Assembly (NCBI GenBank): GCA_016195815.1
Contig: JACPYX010000007.1
Location: forward strand, 558,001 to 622,000
Origin: Chloroflexota bacterium
GTDB taxonomy: Bacteria; Chloroflexota; Anaerolineae; Anaerolineales; Villigracilaceae
Reading direction: 5' to 3'
DNA: 64,000 nucleotides
Shown here: positions 30,001-37,798 of the stretch, in pieces
Position numbering within the stretch: position 1 is the first letter of the stretch
How the letters are laid out: each line of letters opens with the position of its first letter
The notes under the pieces: model-generated
Told to the model about the DNA's origin: nothing
The model's input: only the letters and a program-made list of their open reading frames with translations
Databases searched by the model: none
Translations under genes and position numbers: made by a program

Positions 30001-31356
30001 CTCAGATATTTTGACCGCGATCTCTGGCTTCCCGTCTTTACCGGGCTGGCCGTTCTTTATTTCGCCGCCGGTTATTTCCTGCGCGCCGAAAAGACGCGCG
30101 GCTGGGGAAACATGTTGCGAATCAGCGGGTTGATTTTGGGCGCGCTTCTTTCTCTTGCCGCGCTGGTCACGGTCAAAACAACCGGCGGCTGGTATGTGCT
30201 GGTCATCGGCGCGCTGGCTGTCTCCGAAGTATTCATTCGTCCCGAAGACCGCCTTGAAGCGGGCGGGCCGATTCTATTCAGCATCGCATCTTTCCTGATC
30301 TTGAACGATCTCCGCATCAATGATTTCCCGTATCAATTCTTAGCGGTCAGCCTCATTTGGCTTGGTGCAGACTTGATCTATGTGCGGGCGCTAAAAACAA
30401 GGCGGTTGGCGATCATCACCCGCATCATCGGCGGAGGCATGGCGGGCTTGAATGCAATTATCCTGCTGGCGTTTGCCACACCAGAACAAGCCGCAATTTC
30501 CTTCGGTGTTTACGCGGTCTTCTTCGCTGTTTATGCCTGGTTGTATCGCAAGCCGCTGATAGGCTACGCCGCGACCGTCTCCCTGCCACTGAGCACATTT
30601 TTCGCTCTGCGCGCTTTACAACAAGATAACTGGCTTTATGCGATCGTTGCAGTTGCAGTTTTGTATTACGTGGCCGGCATTATTGTGCGCCGCCGCGAAG
30701 ACGCGCAAGACTGGAGTCGGGTGTTATTGTACAGCGGCCTCTGGCTGGGAACAATTAATTCGTTGAGCGCGCCGCTTCAGGTCGGGTTGGACGCGGCGAT
30801 CCCCGTCGCCATTGCGGCTACTTTGTTCGCGTCCGAAGCTTTCGCGCGTCGAAACGTCCGGCTGGGATTCCCTGCCAACCTGCTTTATCTTGAGGCCTAT
30901 TTTTTGATCCTGATCTGGCTGAAAGTGGATGAGCCGCAATACTTCTCGATGGGCGCCGCGATTTTGGGAATGTTGATGCATTATTTGCTGACGCGCGCCG
31001 GAAGCAGAACCGGCGCGTTCCTGATCGGCATGTTCTCGCAGCTTGTATTGCTGGGGACGACTTACATCCAGCTTTATTCAACAGAAAAACTTGGGTTCTT
31101 TGTAGTGATCTTCTTCCAGGCGCTGGCAGTGTTGATCTATGGAATCGTGATCCGTTCGCGCAGCCTGGTAATCGCGCCGATCATCTTCACCGTGCTGTCG
31201 GTATTCACGGTAATCTATGGTGTGCTAAAAGGAATTTCAACCGTGATCCTGATCGGATGCACAGGCGTTTTATTTTTAATTGCCGGCATACTTGCGGTCA
31301 TCCTGCGGGAGCGGTTGGTCAAAATCGGCGAACGGTTCAGCGATTGGCAGGCATGA
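27040..31356 (+). CDS. Giant polytopic membrane protein (1438 aa) with HEAT-like segment and internal repeats
   Basis: I do not recognise a named family; parts resemble DUF2157/DUF2339-type proteins. In order: three or four N-terminal helices (about 20-145), a soluble section with HEAT-like helices (about 165-265, QSARLSALQELKKL and DAAVRKSALDLL), a Pro/Ala-rich linker (about 285-325), then thirty or more closely packed membrane helices to residue about 1430. From about residue 735 the protein is built of repeated units of about 204 residues; two are nearly identical over blocks such as AAGYFLRAEKTRGWG and VLVIGALAVSEVFIRPEDRL, and a third is diverged. The SD AGAGAGGATATC precedes the ATG. 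It follows the GH13 genes by 53 bp; any link to sugar metabolism is unproven. Confidence 0.75.
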   Translation: MDSNQEIRLARRAYNWLRISPLLTIPTLLIVYQLSSPAACAANNQWCGNEFAAGGLVGILGSALWHLVLLQYANNKDSKFVRKHGRQALRYAGIRTAVPLIFLTIDFFTGSQGLLTCLVIPILVALWLVNSKTGFEQIKKEKGELAAGESSAQNQPASARTSGEQGNETLSNILDGLQSADQSARLSALQELKKLNYGSETALLRLEKMAIHDPDAAVRKSALDLLATPAYRQIQSRLSSVARNVRQAILEEIDSWEEDGLLPTEIANVIRQRYDFTARPIHAQKLAATPAPPVAALAQEKIPAAPAARIEPPAPPKPQLTLTERLLSQTSINIFLYLGAFLVIGAALILAALVAATRLPILLGVTALFAGGAIAIKKRLPQPSFTLFIVFSFLLPIDASVLSQSLNLSNQAASGYWSAVFFIMAIVWGFAVWFYSSRLFSIAAFVSVSLASLNFGAIFNAPTNWNIFSIALANMVGLLGVRILKSWKDDKFALPLFIAAQIIQVLAVLVSLTAITLDLFADTATTNGWIASALIWTMSASFYAWSGLLFPFILFPWAAAASLLPVSWLVLKSFNASALAQIVGIWMWGALFALLSEFLARRKAEYPQKFGLPLLIASAPLFITAGLWGLIENTSYGFASLMGTAIVYTILMILRPRAYVWVAALLAGLAGFFAFFNLSFVEKANILPVYQLLGAGLLLLAPELSFKSSFKFDQPWRWPPFVIGLFVAFVNLSAALPSFENFGTSAIVFGAYALLSAAYALHFKRAWIGYFATAFFAIGIQFALQRFELDLWLPVFTSLSALYFAAGYFLRAEKTRGWGSMLRLSGLTLGAIISLAAVFALKETDGWYVLVIGALAVSEVFIRPEDRLEAAGPILFSIASFLILRDFKVYDVSFHLLSISLIWLTADLIFSRTLKPRRASGLTRAVGAAFTIVNGILLLIPDFASADQAAISYGIYAAFFAYYAWFYRRPNLGYIPTASAALSIFYTLRYFDRDLWLPVFTGLAVLYFAAGYFLRAEKTRGWGNMLRISGLILGALLSLAALVTVKTTGGWYVLVIGALAVSEVFIRPEDRLEAGGPILFSIASFLILNDLRINDFPYQFLAVSLIWLGADLIYVRALKTRRLAIITRIIGGGMAGLNAIILLAFATPEQAAISFGVYAVFFAVYAWLYRKPLIGYAATVSLPLSTFFALRALQQDNWLYAIVAVAVLYYVAGIIVRRREDAQDWSRVLLYSGLWLGTINSLSAPLQVGLDAAIPVAIAATLFASEAFARRNVRLGFPANLLYLEAYFLILIWLKVDEPQYFSMGAAILGMLMHYLLTRAGSRTGAFLIGMFSQLVLLGTTYIQLYSTEKLGFFVVIFFQALAVLIYGIVIRSRSLVIAPIIFTVLSVFTVIYGVLKGISTVILIGCTGVLFLIAGILAVILRERLVKIGERFSDWQA
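29437..30305. repeat. Internal 612-bp period tandem repeat within the giant membrane protein gene
   Basis: Sequence at 29461-29692 recurs at 30073-30304 with a period of 612 bp (204 codons). One block of about 70 bp starting at 29581 and 30193 is identical or nearly so. The high DNA identity suggests recent duplication or ongoing gene conversion between units. Confidence 0.8.
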
Positions 31357-31519
31357 GCGCGGCAGAACCTTGCCAGATTTTCCCATTAGAAAATAATCTG
31401 CTAAAGAAGATTTCGCAAGTACGCGCCGCTTCCACCGCCGCCCACAAACCGGTCTGCGCGGCGACACGGTTTTGATATCCGAAGAAGTTGAATAAGTTTG
31501 GGCGCGAAACCCATCAGGA

Positions 31520-32182
31520 CTATGGGCAGGGCGCAATGGATAAACTATTCAAATATGGCGCCGACCGGCCAATGACATTGAGTTTTCTGTCAGCGGCAAT
31601 AAATTGATACTGAACCCACGCGCTCTTGTACTCGCGATAATGCGTAATGTTTTGCGCGGTAAGGGTATAAGTGAAATTCCCCTTGCCATCGCTATCCATG
31701 ATCGCGCCGCCTCCCCACTCCGTCGTTTCGTCTGACGTTTTATCTCTCAGGCGCAGAAAGATCAAAACGTCGCGCGTCAGGATCACGTTGGAAACGCGCG
31801 CGATCATTTTTATCGTATTCGGCTGGCAAGATCCCCAATAGATCAACGGTCCCGAGACCACAATCGAGTCAAACCCATAAGATTGCGGCGTCAGCGGATT
31901 GTTCTGGGATAATATCCAGAGGGTGCTGGTCGGCAACGGCGTGAAAGAGGGCGTCGCCGTTGACCCGGAGAAAACCAGGGTCGGAGTGGTGGTGAAAGTT
32001 GGCGTAGGCAAGGTCGGCGTAACAGACGGCGTCTGACTGGGCGTAACGTAGACCGTTTCTGTCGGCGATGCAACCGGCGGAGGTAAAGTCGGTGTGCCGG
32101 GGATGATTAGTGCGGTAATATCCGAAACCGAACAGGCTTGCATAAACAATCCAAACAAAATGAGCAAAGCCGCTTTTCGCAT
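31520..32182 (-). CDS. Lipoprotein with Thr/Pro linker, unknown function
   Basis: The 220-residue precursor starts MRKAALLILFGLFMQACS with a lipobox (MQAC). A long Thr/Pro/Ser linker (about 30-85) carries a compact domain of about 130 residues with three Cys (after TSTLWILSQNN...; GSCQPNT; C-terminal APCP) that could form disulfides outside the membrane. I know no family for the domain. SD GAGGTGA lies just before the ATG. It is convergent with the giant membrane protein gene and divergent from rpsO; the 163 bp between it and the former contain nothing recognisable. Confidence 0.65.
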   Translation of the reverse strand: MRKAALLILFGLFMQACSVSDITALIIPGTPTLPPPVASPTETVYVTPSQTPSVTPTLPTPTFTTTPTLVFSGSTATPSFTPLPTSTLWILSQNNPLTPQSYGFDSIVVSGPLIYWGSCQPNTIKMIARVSNVILTRDVLIFLRLRDKTSDETTEWGGGAIMDSDGKGNFTYTLTAQNITHYREYKSAWVQYQFIAADRKLNVIGRSAPYLNSLSIAPCP

Positions 32183-32245
32183 GAGTCACCTCTTGTCCCT
32201 TATTTTACCGCGTCCCCGGTAAACATACGCGTAGCGCATTCTTTT

Positions 32246-32256
32246 TCTGGTATAAT
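32246..32256 (+). promoter_or_regulatory. Extended -10 promoter of rpsO
   Basis: TGG-TATAAT (TATAAT at 32251-32256) forms an extended -10 element with no clear -35 box. Transcription would start near 32263, giving a leader of about 143 nt. Confidence 0.6.
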
Positions 32257-32262
32257 CCCGGC

Positions 32263-32405
32263 TCGTGACTGGTCCTTGTCGCACGGTTTCTCCCGCTGAA
32301 AGCAAATGGGACGGGGCTGTTGACATGGAGACCTGCTCGTGCGGCGTTCTTCGCGAAGTACTCCCATGGAGCGCCGCCAAAAATCTTAGAAAGGAAGCAC
32401 ATGTC
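32263..32405 (+). promoter_or_regulatory. Long structured leader of rpsO, candidate S15 autoregulatory element
   Basis: The leader is long for a ribosomal protein gene and contains a GC-rich stem (GCGGCG near 32341 pairing with CGCCGC near 32373) just before the SD AAAGGAAG. S15 represses its own mRNA through leader structures that differ between phyla, so this is a candidate for that role. Structure assigned by eye. Confidence 0.45.
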
Positions 32406-32678
32406 ATGCCTCTCGCAAAAGAAGCAAAAACCAAACTCATCACGGATTACCATCGCCACGACTCGGATACAGGTTCGCCCGAAGTACAGATCGCCATTAT
32501 GACGGGCCGCATCCAGCAATTGACCGAGCATCTGCGGACAAACAAGCAGGATCAGTCCTGCCGCCGTGGTCTGCTCAAACTGGTTGGACACCGCCGCCGG
32601 ATGTTGGCCTACTTGCGCAAGAACGATTATCAGCGCTATCTGGCCATCACCGAAAGCTTAAGCCTGCGCCACAAGTAG
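32406..32678 (+). CDS. rpsO: 30S ribosomal protein S15
   Basis: The 90-residue primary-binding protein binds 16S rRNA helices h20-h22. It has the conserved [16 protein letters not shown] box and the C-terminal [22 protein letters not shown]-binding helices. The frame stays open upstream to 32265, but homology and the SD place the start at 32406. The rpsO-pnp order is the same as in many bacteria; a terminator separates them here. Confidence 0.97.
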   Translation: MPLAKEAKTKLITDYHRHDSDTGSPEVQIAIMTGRIQQLTEHLRTNKQDQSCRRGLLKLVGHRRRMLAYLRKNDYQRYLAITESLSLRHK

Positions 32679-32683
32679 TAAAA

Positions 32684-32724
32684 AAATAGACCCTACAGGT
32701 CTCTGGGACCTTTAGGGTCTATTT
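32684..32724 (+). terminator. Terminator between rpsO and pnp
   Basis: AAATAGACCCTA and TAGGGTCTATTT pair, with an inner AGGT/ACCT extension. The stem is followed by ATTTC. Partial read-through into pnp is likely, as in other rpsO-pnp operons. Confidence 0.8.
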
Positions 32725-32731
32725 CAATAAT

Positions 32732-32800
32732 CGCCGCAGTCAGGAATTGAATAGTGTCGACAACCGCGTTGTCCCCACTCTTCAGTCCCTGACACTGGCG
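32732..32800 (+). promoter_or_regulatory. Long rod-like hairpin in the pnp leader
   Basis: Nested complementary blocks (CGCC...GGCG, GTCAGG...CCTGAC, AGTG...CACT and GACAAC-CGC-GTTGTC) make an extended double-stranded rod of about 69 nt, upstream of pnp. In Escherichia coli, pnp is autoregulated after RNase III cuts a comparable leader stem, so this is a plausible equivalent. Confidence 0.6.
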
Positions 32801-32811
32801 GAAATAAAGTA

Positions 32812-32832
32812 GCACAAGATAATATCTTGTGC
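32812..32832 (+). promoter_or_regulatory. Perfect palindrome immediately before the pnp ribosome-binding site
   Basis: GCACAAGATA and TATCTTGTGC are exact inverted repeats separated by one base, ending 4 nt before CAGGAG. It can form a hairpin next to the SD or be a protein-binding DNA site. Confidence 0.6.
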
Positions 32833-32845
32833 AACAGGAGACCAA

Positions 32846-35086
32846 ATGAAACCCGAAGTAAAACGCTACTCAACCACCGTTGGGACGCGCACCGTTACCA
32901 TTGAGACCGGCAAACTGGCCGGTCAGGCAGGCGGCGCGGTCACCCTCGGCATCAACGATGCCATCATTTTTGCGGCTGCCACCATGGGTGCTGTGCGCGA
33001 AGGCATTGACTTTTTTCCGCTCTCAGTGGATTTTGAAGAGCGCATGTACGCCGGCGGAAAAATCCCCGGCTCCTTTTTCCGACGCGAAGGCCGCGCCTCC
33101 ACAGAATCCATTCTGGTATCGCGCCTTACAGACCGCCCCTTGCGCCCGCTATTCGCGCACGGAATGCGGAATGAAGTACAAGTCATCATGTATTCCTTTT
33201 CAGCAGACGGCGTCAACCCGCTCGATATCCTGGCCATCAACGCTGCCTCAACCGCCATCATGATCTCGGACATTCCCTGGGGCGGACCGATCGGCGCAGT
33301 ACGCATCGGGCGCGTCAACGGTGAATTTGTCATCAACCCAACCTTTGCCGAAATGGACGCATCTGACCTGGACTTAAGAATTGCCGGCACCCAAGACGCG
33401 ATCCTCATGGTCGAATGCGGCGCGAATGAAATCCCCGAAGATGTGATGGTCGCCGCGTTGGAACTCGGACACAAGTCCATCCAACCGCTGATCGAACTGC
33501 AACTCAAGATGGCGGCTGAGATAGGCAAACCCAAACGCGAAGCCACCATTGTGACTGCAAACGATGACTTGATCAAGCAAGTCTTTGAGCGTGTCAACGC
33601 TCCGATGAATGAACTGCTCGACAAGCCGCTCTCCAAAGTGGAATTCTACGGCGGCATGGACGAATTGCTCGCCAAGGTCATTGCTGATATGTGCGTGGAA
33701 GGCGACACCAATGCGCCCGCGAAAAAAGATGTTGAGTCTGCATTCAGCGAATCCGAACACAAGATCGTGCGCGAAAGAATACTGAGCGCAGGCAAACGTC
33801 CTGATGGCCGCACGCCGACCGAGATCCGCCCGATCTGGTGCGAAGCCGGCGTTTCGCCGCGCGCACACGGAAGCGGTTTATTTACTCGCGGCGAGACTCA
33901 GGTCTTGTCGTTTGCAACGCTCGGAACGCTGGGCGAAGCACAGGAACTCGATAACCTGTCTCCCGTTGACACCAAACGCTACATACACCATTACAACTTC
34001 CCGCCGTTCAGCACGGGCGAGGTCAAGCCTCTTCGCGGCCAGGGCCGCCGCGAGGTCGGGCACGGTGCGCTGGCCGAACGCGCCCTCGAACCGGTCATCC
34101 CGGCAGAAGAATCGTTCCCGTACACCATCCGTGTTGTGTCCGAAGCTTTGTCATCCAACGGCTCAACATCGATGGGCTCCGTCTGCGGTTCAACGTTGGC
34201 ATTGATGGATGCAGGCGTGCCAATCAAGGCTCCCGTCTCAGGCGTGGCAATGGGCCTCATCACCGATGACACCGGACGCTATAAAATCCTGACCGACATC
34301 CAAGGCACGGAAGATCACCTCGGCGATATGGATTTCAAAGTGGCCGGAACTGCCGAAGGAATCACCGCCCTGCAAATGGACATCAAGATTTCGGGCCTGA
34401 GCACGCAGATGATGAAGGAAGCACTGGAGCAGGCCAAGATCGCACGCATGTCCATCATGGACAAAATGCTGGCAGTGCTCGACAAACCGCGCGCTGAACT
34501 CAAACCTTTCGCTCCGCGCATTATTACCGTAAAAATCCCGGTGGACAAGATCGGCGCGTTGATCGGCCCTGGCGGAAAGAACATCCGCGCTTTGCAGGAA
34601 GAGACCAAAACCAAGATTGATATTCAGGAAGACGGCACAGTTTATATTGCCACCACCAATGCTGAGGGCGGCAAGCTGGCGCAGGAGCGCATTGAATCGC
34701 TGGGAGAATCTGCCATCGTTGGAAACATATACACCGGCAAGGTCGTGCGCATCGCGGACTTCGGCGCATTCGTCGAGATCCTGCCCGGCGTGGATGGCAT
34801 GGTTCACATCTCGCAACTCGACAGCGAGCGTGTCGAAAAAGTTGAAGATATCGTTAAGATGGGCGATGAAATCACCGTCATGGTGACGGCCATTGACCCA
34901 ACCGGCAAGATCAGACTCTCGCGCCAGGCCGTGCTCGAAGGTTGGACAGTTGAAGAAGCGTTGGCCAAGGATGCTCGCAAGAGCGGTCCACGCCCCGGCG
35001 GGAACGGCGACCGCGGACGAAGTGGCGGAGATCGCTCCCGAGGCGGCGACCGAGGTCGCGGTGGTGATCGCGGCGGACGAAGATAG
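32846..35086 (+). CDS. pnp: Polyribonucleotide nucleotidyltransferase (PNPase)
   Basis: The 746-residue 3'-to-5' phosphorolytic exoribonuclease has two RNase PH domains (about 10-140 and 310-450; FFPLSVDFEERMYAGGKIPG and GSGLFTRGETQVLS), an all-helical linker, a KH domain (about 550-610, IGPGGKNIRALQEET) and an S1 domain (about 618-690, GKVVRIADFGAFVEILPG). It ends in an Arg/Gly/Asp-rich tail of about 35 residues (RGGDRGRGGDRGGRR) that probably adds RNA affinity. It degrades mRNA and can form a degradosome. The leader has two strong hairpins. Confidence 0.98.
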   Translation: MKPEVKRYSTTVGTRTVTIETGKLAGQAGGAVTLGINDAIIFAAATMGAVREGIDFFPLSVDFEERMYAGGKIPGSFFRREGRASTESILVSRLTDRPLRPLFAHGMRNEVQVIMYSFSADGVNPLDILAINAASTAIMISDIPWGGPIGAVRIGRVNGEFVINPTFAEMDASDLDLRIAGTQDAILMVECGANEIPEDVMVAALELGHKSIQPLIELQLKMAAEIGKPKREATIVTANDDLIKQVFERVNAPMNELLDKPLSKVEFYGGMDELLAKVIADMCVEGDTNAPAKKDVESAFSESEHKIVRERILSAGKRPDGRTPTEIRPIWCEAGVSPRAHGSGLFTRGETQVLSFATLGTLGEAQELDNLSPVDTKRYIHHYNFPPFSTGEVKPLRGQGRREVGHGALAERALEPVIPAEESFPYTIRVVSEALSSNGSTSMGSVCGSTLALMDAGVPIKAPVSGVAMGLITDDTGRYKILTDIQGTEDHLGDMDFKVAGTAEGITALQMDIKISGLSTQMMKEALEQAKIARMSIMDKMLAVLDKPRAELKPFAPRIITVKIPVDKIGALIGPGGKNIRALQEETKTKIDIQEDGTVYIATTNAEGGKLAQERIESLGESAIVGNIYTGKVVRIADFGAFVEILPGVDGMVHISQLDSERVEKVEDIVKMGDEITVMVTAIDPTGKIRLSRQAVLEGWTVEEALAKDARKSGPRPGGNGDRGRSGGDRSRGGDRGRGGDRGGRR

Positions 35087-35100
35087 AAGGAAAAATTGAG

Positions 35101-35140
35101 ACAAGCCCCGATGAAGAAAACCTCATCGGGGCTTGTTATT
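35101..35140 (+). terminator. Terminator after pnp
   Basis: A perfect 14-bp stem (35101-35114 with 35123-35136) with an 8-nt loop, followed by TATTATT. Confidence 0.85.
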
Positions 35141-35295
35141 ATTAGGATACTAACAGATTCATATTTTTACACAAAGATGAAGAATAGCGTATTACTCAAG
35201 CTCTGTCAATCCACAATACGCGCTATTGTCTTTTGTGTTTTTTTGCGTATATTTAACAGGTCGCAATTCGGATATTTAGAAATAAGGAGAAGGAA

Positions 35296-36525
35296 ATGGA
35301 CAAGAAATTCAATCTGTCGTTTGTCATATTTATTCTAGTCAGTATGACGCTTGGGGCTTGCGCCTTTGCAAATACATTTAACACCTCACCTGCCAGCGTC
35401 CCGACATCCACCGCTATTCCAAGCGATCCCACGCCAACCCAAGGTTCCATCCAGGACAATTCAACCGCCACATCCGCACCCACCAATATGCCTGCCCCGG
35501 CATTGGGACCATCGCAACCGCCCGCGGGATATACCTGGCAAGGAGTGCCAGGAGTATCCCCCGCTTTTCTTGTCCCAGATGGCTGGTATTTTACAACCGA
35601 GACCGACCCAGGTTTCAATTCTTATTATGCGACCAAAGAAAAAGACGCATCTGGAAATAACTGGTTCTTTTCAACAGGTTTGGCTGTCAGCGCGATTGAC
35701 AGCGACAGATCAGACATTGCAAACGTTACTTTTGCCAAGCAAAACATTGATAAACACGCCAGTAAGAGCACTACAAAAAGAGTGATCAATAGTTCGCAAA
35801 ACGAACAGGGGAATCTGGCATCTTATGAAATACTAATCGAGGCAGAATATACCGATGTAGCCCAAGATAATCCTAATCGCAAAAAAAACGTTTTTTACAG
35901 GAACATCTTTGATAAAAAAATCAATATTTTATATGTGATAAGCTTTGAAAGCCCGACCTCAACGTGGGACGCGGAATGGCAGAAAGGCAAACCAATGATT
36001 GATGCTTTTACCCAGCAATTAACGACCCAATCAGAGCAACCGGCGCAAAATCTTTTCAGCAACCTTGCCAACACAACCCTCACCAACGTTGCTCTTCCAA
36101 ACATTGATCGCCCTACTGGTATGCAAGGCGCAGCCAAGTCGAAGCTCTTGGCGACCACTGGCGGCGGTTTCATACAAAAGGCCCCTTCGACAGGATCTCC
36201 CTGGCAGGAAGCATATTCCCTGGATATACAAGCAACTGGCGCCCTGCCGCCTAATGCTGTGCTTGAAACGACTTTCGAAAATCCTTTGGATGCAACTTCG
36301 CCAATTGTTGTCAGGCTTTACCGCATACCTTCCGGCTCAATCCACCTGGAATCTCCGTATTTGAGCGGATTCAAGTGTCAAAACTATTGGGTTACAGTAA
36401 AAGTTTATTCAGACGCCGGTCAGACTCAAGAACTCGACAGCTATGTTCAGTGGATCAATTCCGTCGCCGATTTGAGCAAAGTGACCGATATCACCGATTT
36501 TATAACCGGCGCGACCTGTTATTAA
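35296..36525 (+). CDS. Secreted lipoprotein, unknown function
   Basis: The 409-residue precursor has a lipoprotein signal (lipobox LGAC, Cys at about 22), a Thr/Pro/Ser-rich tether (about 30-75) and two apparent globular parts: about 75-245 (GYTWQGVPG...FLVPDGWYF, resembling the PsbP-like or stress-type domains in which a region described as a polypeptide of pre-protein exported fold occurs) and about 265-409 ending in a Cys pair (KCQNYW, GATCY). The similarity is too weak to name it. SD AAGGAGAAGG precedes the ATG. A GC-rich hairpin follows. Confidence 0.65.
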   Translation: MDKKFNLSFVIFILVSMTLGACAFANTFNTSPASVPTSTAIPSDPTPTQGSIQDNSTATSAPTNMPAPALGPSQPPAGYTWQGVPGVSPAFLVPDGWYFTTETDPGFNSYYATKEKDASGNNWFFSTGLAVSAIDSDRSDIANVTFAKQNIDKHASKSTTKRVINSSQNEQGNLASYEILIEAEYTDVAQDNPNRKKNVFYRNIFDKKINILYVISFESPTSTWDAEWQKGKPMIDAFTQQLTTQSEQPAQNLFSNLANTTLTNVALPNIDRPTGMQGAAKSKLLATTGGGFIQKAPSTGSPWQEAYSLDIQATGALPPNAVLETTFENPLDATSPIVVRLYRIPSGSIHLESPYLSGFKCQNYWVTVKVYSDAGQTQELDSYVQWINSVADLSKVTDITDFITGATCY

Positions 36526-36538
36526 TAATTCGCCTCGC

Positions 36539-36569
36539 GCCCTGCCTCTCCTGATGGGAGAGGCAGGGC
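36539..36569 (+). terminator. Strong hairpin after the lipoprotein gene
   Basis: A perfect 13-bp GC-rich stem (GCCCTGCCTCTCC / GGAGAGGCAGGGC) with a 5-nt loop. It has no T-run, so it may be a terminator lacking the U-tract or an RNA stabiliser. Confidence 0.55.
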
Positions 36570-36602
36570 GATGAAGAAGTTTGCGTAACACCAGGTGATA
36601 AT

Positions 36603-36897
36603 ATGGAAACTAATAAACCGGCAGAGAAAAAAAGGTAATCATAAAATCCCGATTATTGCGGGGGCAATCTTGCTGTAATGTGGTTGTGTTGCGCTTATCG
36701 GCGCGGCAGTCTACATCAATAAGCAGGTTTTTGGTTATACTGGAATCGCCAGCGAACAGCTAAAATCAGATGCATTAAAGGCTATTGCGGAAAACAAAAA
36801 AACGAAGAGTGGTTGCTCCAGCGTTACGCTGATGAACGGGCATATGTTCTTGAGTCAGGTGCGGTCGGGAAATGCGGGCACTACCTCCTCCACCTGA
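36603..36897 (+). pseudogene. Frameshifted remnant of a small membrane-anchored protein
   Basis: An ATG with a good SD (AGGTGAT) opens METNKPAEKKR and stops. One frame over, the sequence continues as NHKIPIIAGAILL, a TAA stop, then CGCVALIGAAVYINKQV and a soluble tail (GYTGIASEQLKSDALKAIAENKK...GCSSVTLMNG) to TGA at 36895-36897. The reconstructed product is a single-helix anchored protein of about 95 residues, reminiscent of pilin-like or DUF-type small proteins. One frameshift plus one stop mark it as decayed, or contain sequencing errors. Confidence 0.55.
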
Positions 36898-37060
36898 CCC
36901 AGATATAGAAAACACAGGCGCGGCCATGGCTTTTGTTATTCCTATGGCTCTGTGTGGATTTTTTCTTCCACTTAGTGCTATGCTTCGATTTATAGTGATC
37001 AACCAAAAAAGCGTAGCCCAAAAAACTCCCAGCGAACAGAAGACGGAAACACCTTCCTAA
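36872..37060 (+). CDS. Possible small membrane protein (62 aa)
   Basis: This short frame overlaps the 3' end of the preceding remnant in another phase. It encodes a Pro-rich start, one convincing membrane helix (AFVIPMALCGFFLPLSAML) and a polar Lys/Thr tail. No ribosome-binding site is apparent. It may be part of the decayed gene rather than a gene. From 37061 to 37256 I see no feature. Confidence 0.25.
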   Translation: MRALPPPPDPDIENTGAAMAFVIPMALCGFFLPLSAMLRFIVINQKSVAQKTPSEQKTETPS

Positions 37061-37256
37061 TGCCATCCAAACAGCAACTAACACAACACGCAGCAACTGT
37101 CTTGGAAGTCACCGCATTTTTCAATTGTTTTTTGGCATCAGGTTCATACTGCTTTCAAGCAGAGTCCACGTCCGCTCACCAGCAAGGTAATGCAAACCAA
37201 TAGCACACATTGTCTTAATCTTGTACACAATCGATCGGAAAAAGGAGCATGCAGAA

Positions 37257-37667
37257 ATGGAAATCTATAGATCATCCAACAACTTCACTGAAAAAACCGA
37301 GATCGAGTCTACGCCGGCTTCTGTCCGTGATCTTATCGACAAATGTCTGGATGCGGCCCTGAATCGGTCTGATCCAAAAGCCGAGCCGTCAGCTGAGGCC
37401 TGGTTTGATATTGTAAGTGACTATTTCCAACTCTCGATTGGTATGCGGAGCATTGAGTCCAACTATGTTAACCTGCACATCGGAGCACCTTCCGAACCAC
37501 AGAAGGTGTCGAGCTTCTTTGGATTTCTCAAATTCATCGCGAATCCAAACGCAGGTCAGGACATCCTGGCCTCTTTGTCGAAGGATCAATTAGTCTCCTT
37601 CCTAGACATCGTCTTGACCGACAATCTAGGAGACATAGCAGCTTTTCTGGAACCCTACGCTCTGTAG
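37257..37667 (+). CDS. Hypothetical protein (136 aa)
   Basis: An SD AAAGGAG lies 9 bp before this ATG, which decides the start over an in-frame ATG at 37221. The protein is acidic, soluble and helix-rich, with no signal peptide or membrane segment and no recognised motif (DLIDKCLDAALNRSDPKAEP, then FLKFIANPNAGQDILASL near the C-terminus). Base composition is more AT-rich than neighbouring core genes. The gene lies in an islet of unknown and decayed genes between the pnp region and murE. Confidence 0.55.
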   Translation: MEIYRSSNNFTEKTEIESTPASVRDLIDKCLDAALNRSDPKAEPSAEAWFDIVSDYFQLSIGMRSIESNYVNLHIGAPSEPQKVSSFFGFLKFIANPNAGQDILASLSKDQLVSFLDIVLTDNLGDIAAFLEPYAL

Positions 37668-37699
37668 CCGAAGCAGGACACAACAAAAAGGAGAATGCC

Positions 37700-37747
37700 A
37701 TGTCTGACTTCCATCGAACTCGATCAGCCAACGAACTCGATTTGTAG
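37700..37747 (+). pseudogene. Abortive 15-codon frame with good SD, in phase with the next gene
   Basis: AAAAAGGAG followed by ATGCC and an ATG opens a 15-codon frame ending in TAG. The same reading frame continues through a second TAG (37766-37768) into the 192-codon frame starting at GTG 37799. This could be the original start of that gene cut off by two amber codons, or a true short leader peptide. Confidence 0.35.
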
Positions 37748-37798
37748 GCTGCACAATCAACGTTATAGTTTTATTATTGCTCAGTTCTTTATGCAGCT

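Noticed and set aside
32265-32405. N-terminal extension of rpsO
   Set aside because: The S15 family starts at 32406 and an SD is present there; the upstream part is leader RNA.
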